From Barnesiella sp. WM24 (GTDB lineage: Bacteria; Bacteroidota; Bacteroidia; Bacteroidales; Muribaculaceae): a stretch of 64,000 nt of DNA. The first letter of the stretch is position 1; each line of letters begins with the position of its first letter. A program made the translations under genes and the position numbers. Below are positions 18,083 to 27,460 of the stretch, piece after piece. The notes under the pieces are model-generated. The model did not search any database. It was not told where the DNA came from and was given only the letters and a program-made list of their open reading frames with translations. The stretch is from assembly GCF_004570975.1 (NCBI RefSeq), contig NZ_SPPC01000006.1, positions 62,001-126,000 on the forward strand, given 5' to 3'.

Positions 18083-18680
18083 ATCCCTCCTGTTTAAGCC
18101 ATTCGATAGCACGCGGGAGAGCATAACGAAGATTGCGTTCAGCCTTCAGGGAGTCGTGAAACACTATTATAGAACCGTTGCGGGCGAAGCGCTTCACGTT
18201 GTTAAGCACCTGCTCTCCGTTAAGCTTTTTAGAGTAGTCACGGGTGACAAGGTCATACATTATTATGTTGAAATGATCCTTTATCACCTTTGCCTGCCCC
18301 CATCTCATGATGCCGTGGGGCGGGCGGTATAGCGGACTGTCGATAAGGTCGTCAGCCTCCTTGATGTTACGCAGGTAGATATGGGAGCGCTCCTTGAATC
18401 CCTGGAGATGATTCATTGTGTGGTTGCCCCAGCTGTGACCGCGTTTTTTGATTTCCTCAAGCAATTCGGGATGACGCCTCACATTATCGCCTACAAGAAA
18501 GAATGTAGCCTTTATGCCATAGTGGTCAAGCATGTCAAGCACCCACGGCGTCACCTCCGGAATCGGACCGTCGTCAAAGGTAAGATAAACAATCTTGCGA
18601 CGCTTGCGCTTGATGCGCCACACCCCCTCCGGAAAGAGGATGCGGTACAGAAGCGGCGGCTGCTCGATAAACTTGAACAT
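18057..18680 (-). CDS. Polysaccharide deacetylase (NodB homology domain)
   Basis: This 207-residue protein is essentially a single NodB domain of carbohydrate esterase family 4. TFDDGP near residue 34 supplies the catalytic and metal-binding aspartates. HSWGNHTMNH supplies the two zinc-binding histidines, RPPHG is the third motif, and VFHD the fourth. Such enzymes remove acetyl groups from N-acetylated sugars in peptidoglycan or other glycans. No clear signal peptide is visible, although residues 4-14 are mildly hydrophobic, so its location is uncertain. It starts 28 nt after the DUF2723 gene ends and overlaps queG. Confidence 0.85.
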   Translation of the reverse strand: MFKFIEQPPLLYRILFPEGVWRIKRKRRKIVYLTFDDGPIPEVTPWVLDMLDHYGIKATFFLVGDNVRRHPELLEEIKKRGHSWGNHTMNHLQGFKERSHIYLRNIKEADDLIDSPLYRPPHGIMRWGQAKVIKDHFNIIMYDLVTRDYSKKLNGEQVLNNVKRFARNGSIIVFHDSLKAERNLRYALPRAIEWLKQEGYEFAPVDM

Positions 18681-18708
18681 GGCTCACAAAGAAATTGTGC
18701 TGTCGCGC

Positions 18709-21700
18709 CTATTCAAGGCTCTTTGCCCCGGTCTCCGGCGCACTCTTGAAATAGCGTGAGAAATTTACACCCTCACCCTGCAACTGCTTCATAAGCGCCT
18801 CTACATCACCTCCACAGTCGGCATAGAGCTGCAGGAGCTGTATGAAATAGGAGTCATTGATATAGCGGTCATTTCGTGTAAGAAGCGAGTACTGGCGCGG
18901 AGAAAGAGTCTGGAAATACAACACATACTGCTTGTAGAGGTTAATCTCGTCGGTCAATATCTGAAGAGCCTTTTTCTTGTCGGCATCATTGCCTGTGACA
19001 TCACCGAGACGCGAATACAGATCGACAATCTGCGTGCCGGTAAGCACCCCGAGCGGAGCCGCGTGTACAGGCAGTTTCTCCATCATAAGGTCAATTACTG
19101 TCTGCGAACGCTGATAACGGTCAGCTATAAAGTTGCTTATCTTCTCCTTCTGAGCTTCATCCATGTTGACACTGTCCTGATGGAAATACATCTCAGCCTC
19201 CACTCCCTCGTTGTAAAGAGCCGTGGCAAGGTCGATCATCGTCATGCGCGTGGTGTTGACCATGCGGCGTATCGTCTCGTCAAGATATATGTCATCGGCC
19301 GAAGTGGTCTTGTCAAGACCTCCCCAACGGAACTTGTTGACAATGTTGTCATAAGCCTTGTCGGTATTAACCGCGATATGATAGCCGTCGAAGTCACGAT
19401 TCTTTATCGGGCCCACCTCGTAGGTCATACCTGTCGAGCGCATATAGGGCGAAAGATTCAGGTAGTAGTCATCGGGCACCGTCATGGCGAAATATATCGG
19501 ACGCTCCCAGCCGTTGGCGGCATTGGTGGCAAGCATGTCAAGCGCTATGACATTGCTGAGGCGCAATCCTCCGTCAGGTTCCGACATCTGATTGAGGTCG
19601 ATGTATTCCTCGATAGCGGCAGCCTCGTCTTCAGCGACACGCCCTGCCTTCAATACAGCCTCCTTATCGACGGGAAGATACATGTTGGGGTATTTGAACT
19701 CATATAGCCCCCACTCGTTTTTGTTGGCGTCGGGGCTGTAAAGAGCCTTCAGCGCCGCGTTCACGTTGACCTTGGTGGTGTCAGGGTTCAGGAAGTAACT
19801 GAACTGCCGCTTGTCGTGGGCATACAGGTCGGGGGTAGCCGCCATCTTGATTGCCGGAGCGTCGTAGGAGGGCATACGCATCTGGTCGACATACCAGTCG
19901 GTGGTAAGGTAAGAGAGATTAACCACCCTCACGTCAGTGCGGTAACCCTCCACCTCCTGCGCATACCACAGCGGGAATGTGTCATTGTCACCATTGGTAA
20001 ACACAATAGCGTTGGGCTCAAGGCTCGAAAGATAGTTCATGCCGAAATCACGAGCCGCATACCTGCCGGAGCGGTCATGGTCATCCCATGTCTGCGACAC
20101 CATCTGAAGGGGCACGAAAATACCTACAACCACAGCAATCACAGCCCCTATAAGCGAGCGCGACTCCTCCTTACCCTTTGTAAGGTTGACGACAAGACGC
20201 CAAAGCCCGGCGACACCCATGCCGACCCAAATGGAGAACGCATAGAACGAGCCTGCAAAAGCATAATCACGTTCGCGCGGCTGATTGGGCGTCTGGTTAA
20301 GGTAAAGCACAATGGCTATACCTGTCATGAAGAACAGGAAGGCGATGACCCAGAACTGCTCTATGCCTCGCTTGGAGGTGAAAGCCTGCCAGCCTATACC
20401 GATGATGCCGAGGATAAGGGGAAGCATGTAAAACACATTATGTCCCTTGTTTCCGGCACCGAGGTCATCGGGCAGCAACGACTGGTCGCCGAGACGCAGG
20501 TTATCAATCAGCGGAATACCCGAAATCCAGTTACCATGGGTAATCTCACCGTTGCCTTGTATGTCATTCTGGCGTCCTGCAAAATTCCACAGGAAATAAC
20601 GCCAGTACATGTGGTCAAGCTGATAGTTGAAGAAGAAAGTCAGATTTTCGAGAAACGTAGGCTTGATTTTACTCTGAGTCTGACCCGGATAGGGATTGCC
20701 GTCACGGTCGATATAAGGATTGACAGTGACCGGTGTGCCCTTCATGCCTGTCCAGTCCTTGTAAGCCGACGCATATTTGCCGTCATACATACGGGGGAAG
20801 AGCATGTTCAGCTCCGGATTCATAACATATTCGGTCTTAGTGCCGATCACCTCGTAGCGGTCGGGCTGGTCGGGCGAAGTTTTCACGGTCTTGCCGTAAA
20901 GGGTCTTACCCTCCTTCTTCACAGCCTGCGGACGTCCCTGCGCATCAATCTGATAGACGATTCCCGAGTTGAATGTCTGACCGTAGAAAAGCGGACGGTC
21001 GCCATACTGCTCACGGTTAAGATAAGAGCTGAGCGCAAACACATTGTCGGGCGCATTCTGGTTCATCGGCGTGTTTGCCGAGGAGCGTATAAGCAACAGG
21101 GCATATGACGAATATCCGATGAATATCACCAATATACTGAGAACAATTACGTTAAGTATTCTTACAGGCACCTTCTTCATGTAGACGAAAAGATAGAAGA
21201 GGAGGCCGCAGAAGATAATAACCGGGGCAAGCCATCCGTCACCGATAAAGGGAATACCGGAGAGAAAGACGCTCAGGAAGAATGACACCTTTATCATGCG
21301 GGAATTTTTCTGGCGGTAAAGCTCATATACAGCCCACACCATCACCGCGAGGGCTATAATGGTATATGCGATAGGACCGGAATTATATCCGCAGTGGAAC
21401 ACGTTGACAAACAGCAGTTCACAATACTGCGCCATCTCGATGAACCCGGGAACAAGTCCGTAAAGGATAAGCCCCACAATGACAAACGACACCGCGAGCG
21501 CCGCAAGCGAACCCTTTGCATTGATATTTTTGAACTTCTTATAGTAGAAGACAAGCACAATAGCCGGGATACAGAGCAGGTTGAGCAGATGGACAGCGAT
21601 AGAAATGCCAATCACATAGGCTATCAGCACCAGATAACGGTCGCTGTGAGGCTCGTCGGCACGGTTTTCCCATTTCAGGATAAGCCAGAACACGAGTGCC

Positions 21701-22167
21701 GTACAGAATGAAGAGAAGGCATATACCTCGCCCTCGACTGCCGAAAACCAGAATGTGTCGCTCCACGTGTACACGAGCGAGCCGCATATTCCTGACCCGA
21801 AGATTACGAGCATCTCGACAAGCGACATCTCAGTGGCGTCATCCTTGACCACAAGGCGACGTACAAGATGAGTTATCGTCCAGAACAGCAACAGTATAGT
21901 GCCGGCACTCAGCAATGCCGACATCGTATTGACGGCTATCGCCACATGCTGCGCGTCGGGAGCGAAATTGACAAAAAATCTTGCCGCGAGCATGAATATA
22001 GGGTTGCCCGGCGGGTGACCGATTTCAAGTTTATAACCCTGCGAGATAAACTCGGGACAGTCCCAGAAACTTGCCGTGGGTTCCAGAGTCAAAAGATAGG
22101 TGACAGCCGCGATGACAAACATGAGCCATCCGAGCGAGTCATTGATTATGCGATATTTTTTCATCAT
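18709..22167 (-). CDS. DUF2723 (GT117-like) polytopic membrane protein
   Basis: A protein of about 1152 residues begins at ATG 22167; an upstream TTG start overlapping the previous stop is possible. About a dozen or more transmembrane segments occupy roughly the first 370 residues and the region around 590-710. An early DCPEF motif and DYAFAGSFYAFS-like loops match DUF2723, related to GT-C protein O-mannosyltransferases and human TMEM260. The C-terminal half, about 450 residues, is soluble and probably periplasmic. A role in protein O-glycosylation, which Bacteroidetes perform in the periplasm, is inferred only. It lies in the run with ExbB/ExbD/TonB-like genes. Confidence 0.85.
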   Translation of the reverse strand: MMKKYRIINDSLGWLMFVIAAVTYLLTLEPTASFWDCPEFISQGYKLEIGHPPGNPIFMLAARFFVNFAPDAQHVAIAVNTMSALLSAGTILLLFWTITHLVRRLVVKDDATEMSLVEMLVIFGSGICGSLVYTWSDTFWFSAVEGEVYAFSSFCTALVFWLILKWENRADEPHSDRYLVLIAYVIGISIAVHLLNLLCIPAIVLVFYYKKFKNINAKGSLAALAVSFVIVGLILYGLVPGFIEMAQYCELLFVNVFHCGYNSGPIAYTIIALAVMVWAVYELYRQKNSRMIKVSFFLSVFLSGIPFIGDGWLAPVIIFCGLLFYLFVYMKKVPVRILNVIVLSILVIFIGYSSYALLLIRSSANTPMNQNAPDNVFALSSYLNREQYGDRPLFYGQTFNSGIVYQIDAQGRPQAVKKEGKTLYGKTVKTSPDQPDRYEVIGTKTEYVMNPELNMLFPRMYDGKYASAYKDWTGMKGTPVTVNPYIDRDGNPYPGQTQSKIKPTFLENLTFFFNYQLDHMYWRYFLWNFAGRQNDIQGNGEITHGNWISGIPLIDNLRLGDQSLLPDDLGAGNKGHNVFYMLPLILGIIGIGWQAFTSKRGIEQFWVIAFLFFMTGIAIVLYLNQTPNQPRERDYAFAGSFYAFSIWVGMGVAGLWRLVVNLTKGKEESRSLIGAVIAVVVGIFVPLQMVSQTWDDHDRSGRYAARDFGMNYLSSLEPNAIVFTNGDNDTFPLWYAQEVEGYRTDVRVVNLSYLTTDWYVDQMRMPSYDAPAIKMAATPDLYAHDKRQFSYFLNPDTTKVNVNAALKALYSPDANKNEWGLYEFKYPNMYLPVDKEAVLKAGRVAEDEAAAIEEYIDLNQMSEPDGGLRLSNVIALDMLATNAANGWERPIYFAMTVPDDYYLNLSPYMRSTGMTYEVGPIKNRDFDGYHIAVNTDKAYDNIVNKFRWGGLDKTTSADDIYLDETIRRMVNTTRMTMIDLATALYNEGVEAEMYFHQDSVNMDEAQKEKISNFIADRYQRSQTVIDLMMEKLPVHAAPLGVLTGTQIVDLYSRLGDVTGNDADKKKALQILTDEINLYKQYVLYFQTLSPRQYSLLTRNDRYINDSYFIQLLQLYADCGGDVEALMKQLQGEGVNFSRYFKSAPETGAKSLE

Positions 22168-22180
22168 CTTGATTATAAGC

Positions 22181-22990
22181 TTATTCAAATCTCCAGGTAA
22201 TCACACCTGTCTGTTCGGCGGGAGCCTCCATGTCGACTGAAAAACGTGACTGGCGAGACGCCGCTATACAGCTTCGGCGCACACCGGCGTTAGCCGCAGC
22301 CGGTCCCGTGCCGCCTATATATTCGGGAGTGCCTGTCACCTGTCCTTTACGGTTGACACGCACTTTTATACGCACAGTTCCTGAAAGAGTGCTGGTCGGA
22401 CGCCCCCATGCCTCCGCTGTGCGTCCGCGCAGGTCATGACCGGCAAGACCGCTCAATGCTCCGGAGTCAGAGTTGCCGTTAGGCGAGCCTGCCTCACCTG
22501 TCCCCTTCTTGGAATTGCTGAATCCGCTCTTCATGCGGTCCTTGATTTTTGCCTGTTTCTCAGCCTCCTCCTTCTGACGGCGCACACGCTCGCGTTCCGC
22601 AAGCTCTTCTTTTGTAGGGCCTGTCTTTTCAGGGCGGGGCTTTTCAGTCACCTTCATTGTCGACTCGTTAGCCGAGGTGACAAGCGCGGGAGCCTCGGCA
22701 ACGGCATCAGCGCCGTCGGCGAGGTCGGTTCCGTCGACTGCCGGGTCGGAGGGAGAGTCGTCGGGCATCGGTGAATTGTCGGTCTCCTCCACAGGAAACG
22801 GCATGTCGCCCAGCTTCACAAACTCGCCGCCAAACACAATTTCACTTGAGTCGACGGGAGGCCACTTGCGGTCGTCGGGAGCCGATATGTCCACGCGACA
22901 ATGCACAAGCACGAGTGCCAACACTATAAGGATGACAACAAGCGCCGTACCGGCGAGGGCTATCAGTTGGTCACGCTGCGACTCACTCAT
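22181..22990 (-). CDS. TonB-like energy transducer
   Basis: This 269-residue protein has one N-terminal membrane anchor (residues 8-29), an acidic and proline-rich periplasmic linker, and a charged E/K/R helix near 120-160. The C-terminal region contains GTVRIKVRVNRKGQVTG and ends in VITWRFE, the pattern of TonB-type C-terminal domains in Bacteroidetes. It directly follows exbD (20 nt) and exbB. It is therefore inferred to carry proton-motive energy from ExbB/ExbD to outer-membrane receptors. The linker and C-terminal region differ enough from E. coli TonB that the partner receptors cannot be named. Confidence 0.82.
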   Translation of the reverse strand: MSESQRDQLIALAGTALVVILIVLALVLVHCRVDISAPDDRKWPPVDSSEIVFGGEFVKLGDMPFPVEETDNSPMPDDSPSDPAVDGTDLADGADAVAEAPALVTSANESTMKVTEKPRPEKTGPTKEELAERERVRRQKEEAEKQAKIKDRMKSGFSNSKKGTGEAGSPNGNSDSGALSGLAGHDLRGRTAEAWGRPTSTLSGTVRIKVRVNRKGQVTGTPEYIGGTGPAAANAGVRRSCIAASRQSRFSVDMEAPAEQTGVITWRFE

Positions 22991-23010
22991 TATATCTACT
23001 TGATTTTACA

Positions 23011-23478
23011 TTAATTGGATGGCGCCACATCTCCTTCAAGTGTCATCACGGGAGCCGTGGCGACGGGAGTCTTTGCCGGTTTTGTGGCAAGCACCATCTT
23101 CAGGTTATTACGCGCCCCGAGGTCAAGCACCTCGACAATCTTGCCGTAAGGCACTTCCTCGTCGGCATATATTGCAATAAAGCCGTCGGGCTCACTCTGC
23201 TGGGCAAGTTGCAGGAATGCGAGCAACGATTCGGCCTCGATAGGCTGCGGCTGCTCGTCGCCGAAAGAGGCAAATAAGCGGCTGTCCTTATCTATATATA
23301 CACGAGTGCCGGGCTTCAGAGCTGTCTGCACCGAACTCTGCGGAAGGTTAACTTCCAGCGCCGTCGGGAACACAAATGTAGAAGTTATCATGAAAAAGAT
23401 GAGCAACAGGAAGATGACATCGGTCATCGACGCCATCGAAAACATCGCCATCATGTCATGAGGTCGTTTGAGTGCCAT
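23011..23478 (-). CDS. exbD: ExbD/TolR family biopolymer transport protein
   Basis: This 155-residue protein has a single N-terminal membrane helix. The segment SMTDVIFLLLIFFMITSTF carries the essential aspartate that takes part in proton translocation, near residue 19. A periplasmic domain of about 110 residues follows, then a low-complexity A/P/T/V tail. It works with ExbB in an inner-membrane motor coupled to TonB. ExbB lies 22 nt upstream and the TonB-like gene 20 nt downstream, giving a classical three-gene unit. Confidence 0.92.
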   Translation of the reverse strand: MALKRPHDMMAMFSMASMTDVIFLLLIFFMITSTFVFPTALEVNLPQSSVQTALKPGTRVYIDKDSRLFASFGDEQPQPIEAESLLAFLQLAQQSEPDGFIAIYADEEVPYGKIVEVLDLGARNNLKMVLATKPAKTPVATAPVMTLEGDVAPSN

Positions 23479-23500
23479 TGGGGTCAGTAGTCAGTGGCGG

Positions 23501-24244
23501 TTAAGCCGGTTCGTTAAGCAGATCCATAAACTCCATGCTCTTGCCTTCAAGCAGCTTCATGACGCTGTTTAGACGCGCTACGAGGATATTGTAGCCAAAC
23601 AGAGCGACAATACCTACCGCAAGACCGGCGACTGTAGTCACGAGAGCCTCGTAAATACCACCGGCAAGCACCCCTACATTGGCAGCCGAGCCGGCATTGG
23701 CAAGGGCGAAAAACGCCTCGACCATACCCACGACTGTACCGAGGAATCCGAGCATCGGCGCTCCGGCAGCCGTAGTGGCGAGCCAGGGAAGTCCCTTTCC
23801 GAGATTTGCAATCTCAAGATTACCGGTATTCTCGATTGCCACAAGCACGTCATTCATCGGCCGGCCTATGCGGCTTATTCCTTTAAGAATCAAGCGGCTG
23901 TAAGGCGAGCCGTTTTTCTTGCAGAGATTTTTCGCGCTCTCGAGCTCTCCCTCGTGGATATAATCCTTAATCCGCTTCATGAAAGAAGAGTCCTCACGTG
24001 CAGCACGGCTGATGACTATATAGCGTTCGATAAAAATGTATATGCTTATGACGAGCAGCAGGGCAAGCGGAATCATTATGAATCCGCCTTTCATGCACAG
24101 GTCCCATACTGAAAGTTCGGCGGTAGTCACTGCTGTTGACACAGTGTCGGCCGATGCCGCAGAGCCGGCAAGCGACTCAAGTGTCTCGATAGAATCGGCG
24201 ACCCCGTCAGGCACCTGTGAGATAATCGTGTTGAGAATAGACAT
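23501..24244 (-). CDS. exbB: MotA/TolQ/ExbB proton channel family protein
   Basis: This 247-residue protein has the MotA/TolQ/ExbB architecture. An N-terminal segment of about 50 residues precedes the first membrane helix (GGFIMIPLALLLVISIYIFI), a cytoplasmic loop follows, and then two helices. These contain APMLGFLGTVVGMVEAF and YEALVTTVAGLAVGIVALF, with the conserved threonines and glycines of the proton path. It forms the inner-membrane motor with ExbD. It sits 27 nt downstream of pdxJ, so the motor genes probably share a transcript with vitamin B6 synthesis. Confidence 0.92.
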   Translation of the reverse strand: MSILNTIISQVPDGVADSIETLESLAGSAASADTVSTAVTTAELSVWDLCMKGGFIMIPLALLLVISIYIFIERYIVISRAAREDSSFMKRIKDYIHEGELESAKNLCKKNGSPYSRLILKGISRIGRPMNDVLVAIENTGNLEIANLGKGLPWLATTAAGAPMLGFLGTVVGMVEAFFALANAGSAANVGVLAGGIYEALVTTVAGLAVGIVALFGYNILVARLNSVMKLLEGKSMEFMDLLNEPA

Positions 24245-24271
24245 GTCGTGGTAGATGAATTATATATATTG

Positions 24272-24985
24272 TTACTTTAAGCAGTTTTTATATTGTCTGA
24301 TAGCCTCTTCCAGCCCAAGATAGAGCGCGTCGCAGATCAATGCATGACCGATCGACACCTCGTTAAGATAAGGCACGCGCTCATGAAAGAATTTAAGATT
24401 CACGAGACTGAGGTCGTGACCGGCGTTTACGCCTATGCCCGCTTTATGAGCGGCTATGCTTGCCGCCACATAGGGAGCCACGGCAGCCTCGGGGTCAGAC
24501 GGATAATTATCGGCATAGGGCTTTGTATAAAGCTCCACACGGTCAGTGCCGGTAGAGGCCGCCGCCTTTATCATCGCCTCATCGGGGTCGACAAATATTG
24601 AAGAGCGTATGCCCGCCTCGCGGAGCCGGTCGACTATCTCAGTAAGAAACTCATGATGCCTTACCACATCCCATCCCGCACTGGAGGTTATCGCGTCGGG
24701 AGCGTCGGGGACAAGTGTCACCTGCTCCGGCTTCACTTTCAATACAAGATCCATGAAATCGGGCGACGGATAACCCTCTATGTTAAATTCGGTCTTAACC
24801 AAAGGACGCAAGGCAAACACATCGGAGTGACGTATATGACGCTCGTCGGGACGCGGATGGACCGTTATGCCCTGTGCGCCGAAAGCCTCGCAGTCGACAG
24901 CGACTTTTTCCACATCGGGCACATTTTCGCCACGCGCATTGCGCAGTGTCGCGACTTTATTGATATTAACGCTCAGATTTGTCAT
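24272..24985 (-). CDS. pdxJ: Pyridoxine 5'-phosphate synthase
   Basis: This 237-residue TIM-barrel enzyme condenses 3-amino-2-oxopropyl phosphate with deoxyxylulose 5-phosphate to make pyridoxine 5'-phosphate. Family signatures are [14 protein letters not shown] at the start, [37 protein letters not shown], and [13 protein letters not shown] near residue 190. Length is normal. Together with pdxB further along the window (34766), it indicates the DXP-dependent vitamin B6 route. It heads the minus-strand run that continues through exbB to queG. Confidence 0.95.
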   Translation of the reverse strand: MTNLSVNINKVATLRNARGENVPDVEKVAVDCEAFGAQGITVHPRPDERHIRHSDVFALRPLVKTEFNIEGYPSPDFMDLVLKVKPEQVTLVPDAPDAITSSAGWDVVRHHEFLTEIVDRLREAGIRSSIFVDPDEAMIKAAASTGTDRVELYTKPYADNYPSDPEAAVAPYVAASIAAHKAGIGVNAGHDLSLVNLKFFHERVPYLNEVSIGHALICDALYLGLEEAIRQYKNCLK

Positions 24986-25058
24986 CTTTTTAACCTCAAT
25001 TTATTGTAATGAATTGTTGTAATAACATAAAGATTACATCAATGTTAGGAATTTTCCC

Positions 25059-25066
25059 TATATTTG
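25059..25066 (+). promoter_or_regulatory. -7 promoter box (TATATTTG) for the CBS-nadK-ygjP run
   Basis: An exact TAnnTTTG match lies between the divergent pdxJ and CBS genes. Transcription would start about 60 nt before the first plausible CBS-gene start. Confidence 0.5.
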
Positions 25067-25128
25067 TAATCCTGTTACAACAAATGCAACTGCAAAAATA
25101 ATCAGAAATAATAAAACTGCGAAAAGAA

Positions 25129-25728
25129 TTGATAGCAAAAGATGCCATAGCACCCCAAATTATACCCATATCGCCCGGAGAAAGCACTAAATATGATTTT
25201 TCAGGCAGCGACAAGGGCACGCCCATCGTGGATCACGACGGCAGGTATCTCGGCATGACCGACGGAGAGCCGCGCCCGGTAAAGGGCTCTACCCCTCTGT
25301 CGCTTGTGCTGGAAAGAATTGCTTCCGGCGATACAGTATTGCCTGTGGTCGACGACATCACGGAGCGCTACATAGGCGCCATCGACCGCGATTCGGCACT
25401 TTCAGCCGTGGCTCGCCTTTTCCCGCAACTTGACGAATACACTGAACTCACCATCACCTGCCCGCCGAGCCAATACAGCGCCTCGGCGATAGCCCACGCC
25501 GTAGAGGATGCCGACGCTCATCTGCTGAACCTCAACGTGACGGCGGGGACGGAGCCTGATTCGCTTACGACCGTGATGCTACGGGTCAACCACTCGCGTG
25601 GAGAATCGGTAGCACGCTCGCTGCAACGCTACGGCTACGAGACCGTGGAAATGACAGGCGACCCGGGCATGTTTCACACCGATATAGCCGAGCGCGTGAG
25701 CGCCCTGCTGCATTATCTTGAAATATAA
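25129..25728 (+). CDS. CBS-domain protein, non-ATG start
   Basis: This protein of about 199 residues has a CBS pair at the N-terminus (GTPIVDHDGRYLGM, VLPVVDDITERYIGAID) and an ACT-like C-terminal half. CBS pairs bind adenine nucleotides and usually regulate a partner. No ATG opens the frame. TTG 25129 is the first standard start, but the residues just upstream (KLRKEL, codons from 25111) look like the genuine N-terminus and begin with ATA. An in-frame ATG at 25084 is cut off after five codons by TAA. It lies 11 nt before nadK, so a joint transcript is likely. Confidence 0.7.
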   Translation: MIAKDAIAPQIIPISPGESTKYDFSGSDKGTPIVDHDGRYLGMTDGEPRPVKGSTPLSLVLERIASGDTVLPVVDDITERYIGAIDRDSALSAVARLFPQLDEYTELTITCPPSQYSASAIAHAVEDADAHLLNLNVTAGTEPDSLTTVMLRVNHSRGESVARSLQRYGYETVEMTGDPGMFHTDIAERVSALLHYLEI

Positions 25729-25739
25729 CGCTGCCGGTC

Positions 25740-26609
25740 ATGAGAATAGCCGTATTCGGAAACAGGTATCAGGAAGCCCACATAAAGGAACTGTCGGCTC
25801 TTTTCAATCTGCTGTCTCACCACAATGTATGGGTCGAGATGGAGGAGTCGTTTTACAGCTATCTATGTTCAGTGCTTGACAGCAAGCCTGAAATCAACGA
25901 CCTCATCACCGGCGACGACTTCAACGCCGCCATAGCCCTGAGCATCGGAGGCGACGGCACTTTTCTACGCACAGCACAGCGCGTGGGCAAGAAAGAGATA
26001 CCGATACTCGGCATAAACACCGGTCATCTCGGATATCTCACCGACATGACTCTTGACGAAGTAAACCTGAAGCTGCGCCATCTGCTCGACGGTAACTACA
26101 AAGTAGAGTCGCGCACCATGATAGAGGTGACAAGCCCCGACACGACCCTCAACCTATGGCAATACGCGCTCAATGAAGTCGCCATACTTAAAGAGGACAC
26201 ATCTTCAATGATAGAGATGGAGGCGACAATCGACGACAGCCACCTCGCGACCTATCTTGCCGACGGGCTGATTGTGTCGACCCCGACAGGCTCCACCGGC
26301 TACAATCTTTCGGTCGGAGGACCGATAGTGGCACCCTCCGCCCCGGTGTGGGCAATCTCCCCCGTAGCCGCCCACTCTCTTACCATGCGCCCGCTGATTG
26401 TAAGCGACAGCAGTGTGATATCGGTCATGACAAGCTCACGCTCCGCTACCTATCGCCTGAGTCTTGACGGAAGGTCACAGACACTGCCTGTAGGCACGAC
26501 ATTAGAGATGCGGCGTGCGCCGTTTGTCACCCGTGTGATTCAGCGTGTCGACCACCGGTTTACCGACACCCTGCGATCCAAACTTCTCTGGGGAATCGAC
26601 AAGCGATGA
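25740..26609 (+). CDS. nadK: NAD kinase
   Basis: This 289-residue enzyme phosphorylates NAD to NADP in the cytoplasm. The GGDGTFLRTA motif near residue 70 contains the catalytic aspartate. NTGHLGYLTD and NEVAI follow, then STPTGSTGYNLSVGGP near 180-195, the standard signatures of the PpnK family. Length is normal. It begins 11 nt after the CBS gene, and its stop overlaps the start of the following metallopeptidase gene by 4 nt, showing translational coupling. With nadA elsewhere in the window, NAD(P) synthesis is partly represented here. Confidence 0.96.
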   Translation: MRIAVFGNRYQEAHIKELSALFNLLSHHNVWVEMEESFYSYLCSVLDSKPEINDLITGDDFNAAIALSIGGDGTFLRTAQRVGKKEIPILGINTGHLGYLTDMTLDEVNLKLRHLLDGNYKVESRTMIEVTSPDTTLNLWQYALNEVAILKEDTSSMIEMEATIDDSHLATYLADGLIVSTPTGSTGYNLSVGGPIVAPSAPVWAISPVAAHSLTMRPLIVSDSSVISVMTSSRSATYRLSLDGRSQTLPVGTTLEMRRAPFVTRVIQRVDHRFTDTLRSKLLWGIDKR

Positions 26610-27313
26610 AAAGCCGAATCGTAAACCACCCGCAACTCGGAGAGATAAAAATCACGATGCGCCGCGATGCCCGCCGGTTTGTGGCGCGATGGAAAGAGGG
26701 CATTGTGCATCTCACCATACCACAGCAATGTGACACCGATGACCTGATGAAGGCAATCGAGACCCTCACGCCACGCCTGCTCAAGAGCAAGCCTACGCTA
26801 AAATACGCTGAAGGGCAGACGATTGACATCGCCGGGTTAAAGGTCGTGATATCACGCCAGAGCGTAAAGCCCGGTCACGTGCTTGCGTCGCTCCGCGACG
26901 ACACGGCCCATATCGAGGTAGGTTCATCGATTGACCTCGACAGACGGGAAAGCACCGTCACCATAAGCAACATACTTTGCCGCATAGCCTGGAAAATCGC
27001 GCCCGACCTCCTGCTGCCACGCGCCGCCGAGCTTGCGCGCGAAATCGGCCTACAGCCGAAGTCATGGCATATAATGCGCGGCTACAGCACTCTTGGCAAG
27101 TGCAGCTCAAGCCGGGAGATACATCTAAGCTACGTGATAGCCTTTCTGCCGCAGGAACTTCGCGACTACATCGTGTGGCACGAACTCGCCCACCTGTCGG
27201 AGATGTCCCATTCGCCACGCTTCCACGCCATCTGCGACAGCTATTGCCACGGTCGCGAAAAAGAATACATCTCGCGCCTCCGCAACCACAAATGGCAGAT
27301 ACTGCGCAAATAA
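26606..27313 (+). CDS. YgjP-like (DUF45) M48-superfamily metallopeptidase
   Basis: This 235-residue protein carries the zincin motif HELAHLSEMSHSPRFH near residue 192. The two histidines and the glutamate of HExxH fit the YgjP/DUF45 group of WLM-type metalloproteases. The GYSTLGKCSSSREIHLSY stretch before the motif is also characteristic. Substrates of this group are unknown; relatives of the SprT/WLM clan act on DNA-protein crosslinks or SUMO-like tags. The ATGA overlap with nadK indicates coupling. The protein looks complete. Confidence 0.85.
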   Translation: MKSRIVNHPQLGEIKITMRRDARRFVARWKEGIVHLTIPQQCDTDDLMKAIETLTPRLLKSKPTLKYAEGQTIDIAGLKVVISRQSVKPGHVLASLRDDTAHIEVGSSIDLDRRESTVTISNILCRIAWKIAPDLLLPRAAELAREIGLQPKSWHIMRGYSTLGKCSSSREIHLSYVIAFLPQELRDYIVWHELAHLSEMSHSPRFHAICDSYCHGREKEYISRLRNHKWQILRK

Positions 27314-27403
27314 AACGCCCTGAAAAACACAAAACCTTTATCTTTCATAATCAGATAATTCAGTTTTTGGATTACATTCTCATTTAGTCTGGAAAATAAT
27401 TAG

Positions 27404-27411
27404 TAACTTTG
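27404..27411 (+). promoter_or_regulatory. -7 promoter box (TAACTTTG) for the DUF4143 ATPase
   Basis: An exact TAnnTTTG match places the transcription start just before the inverted repeat at 27417-27451, so the transcript should begin with that hairpin. Confidence 0.55.
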
Positions 27412-27416
27412 TGTCG

Positions 27417-27451
27417 TTTCCCAAAGTCAAATAATTTTTAAGTTTGGGAAA
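27417..27451 (+). promoter_or_regulatory. 9-bp inverted repeat in the leader of the DUF4143 ATPase
   Basis: TTTCCCAAA (27417-27425) and TTTGGGAAA (27443-27451) are perfect inverted repeats 17 nt apart, ending 9 nt before ATG 27461. They lie immediately downstream of the -7 box. Either a leader hairpin or a dimeric operator is possible. No T-run follows, so it is not a typical terminator. Confidence 0.55.
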
Positions 27452-27460
27452 TGGAATCAG

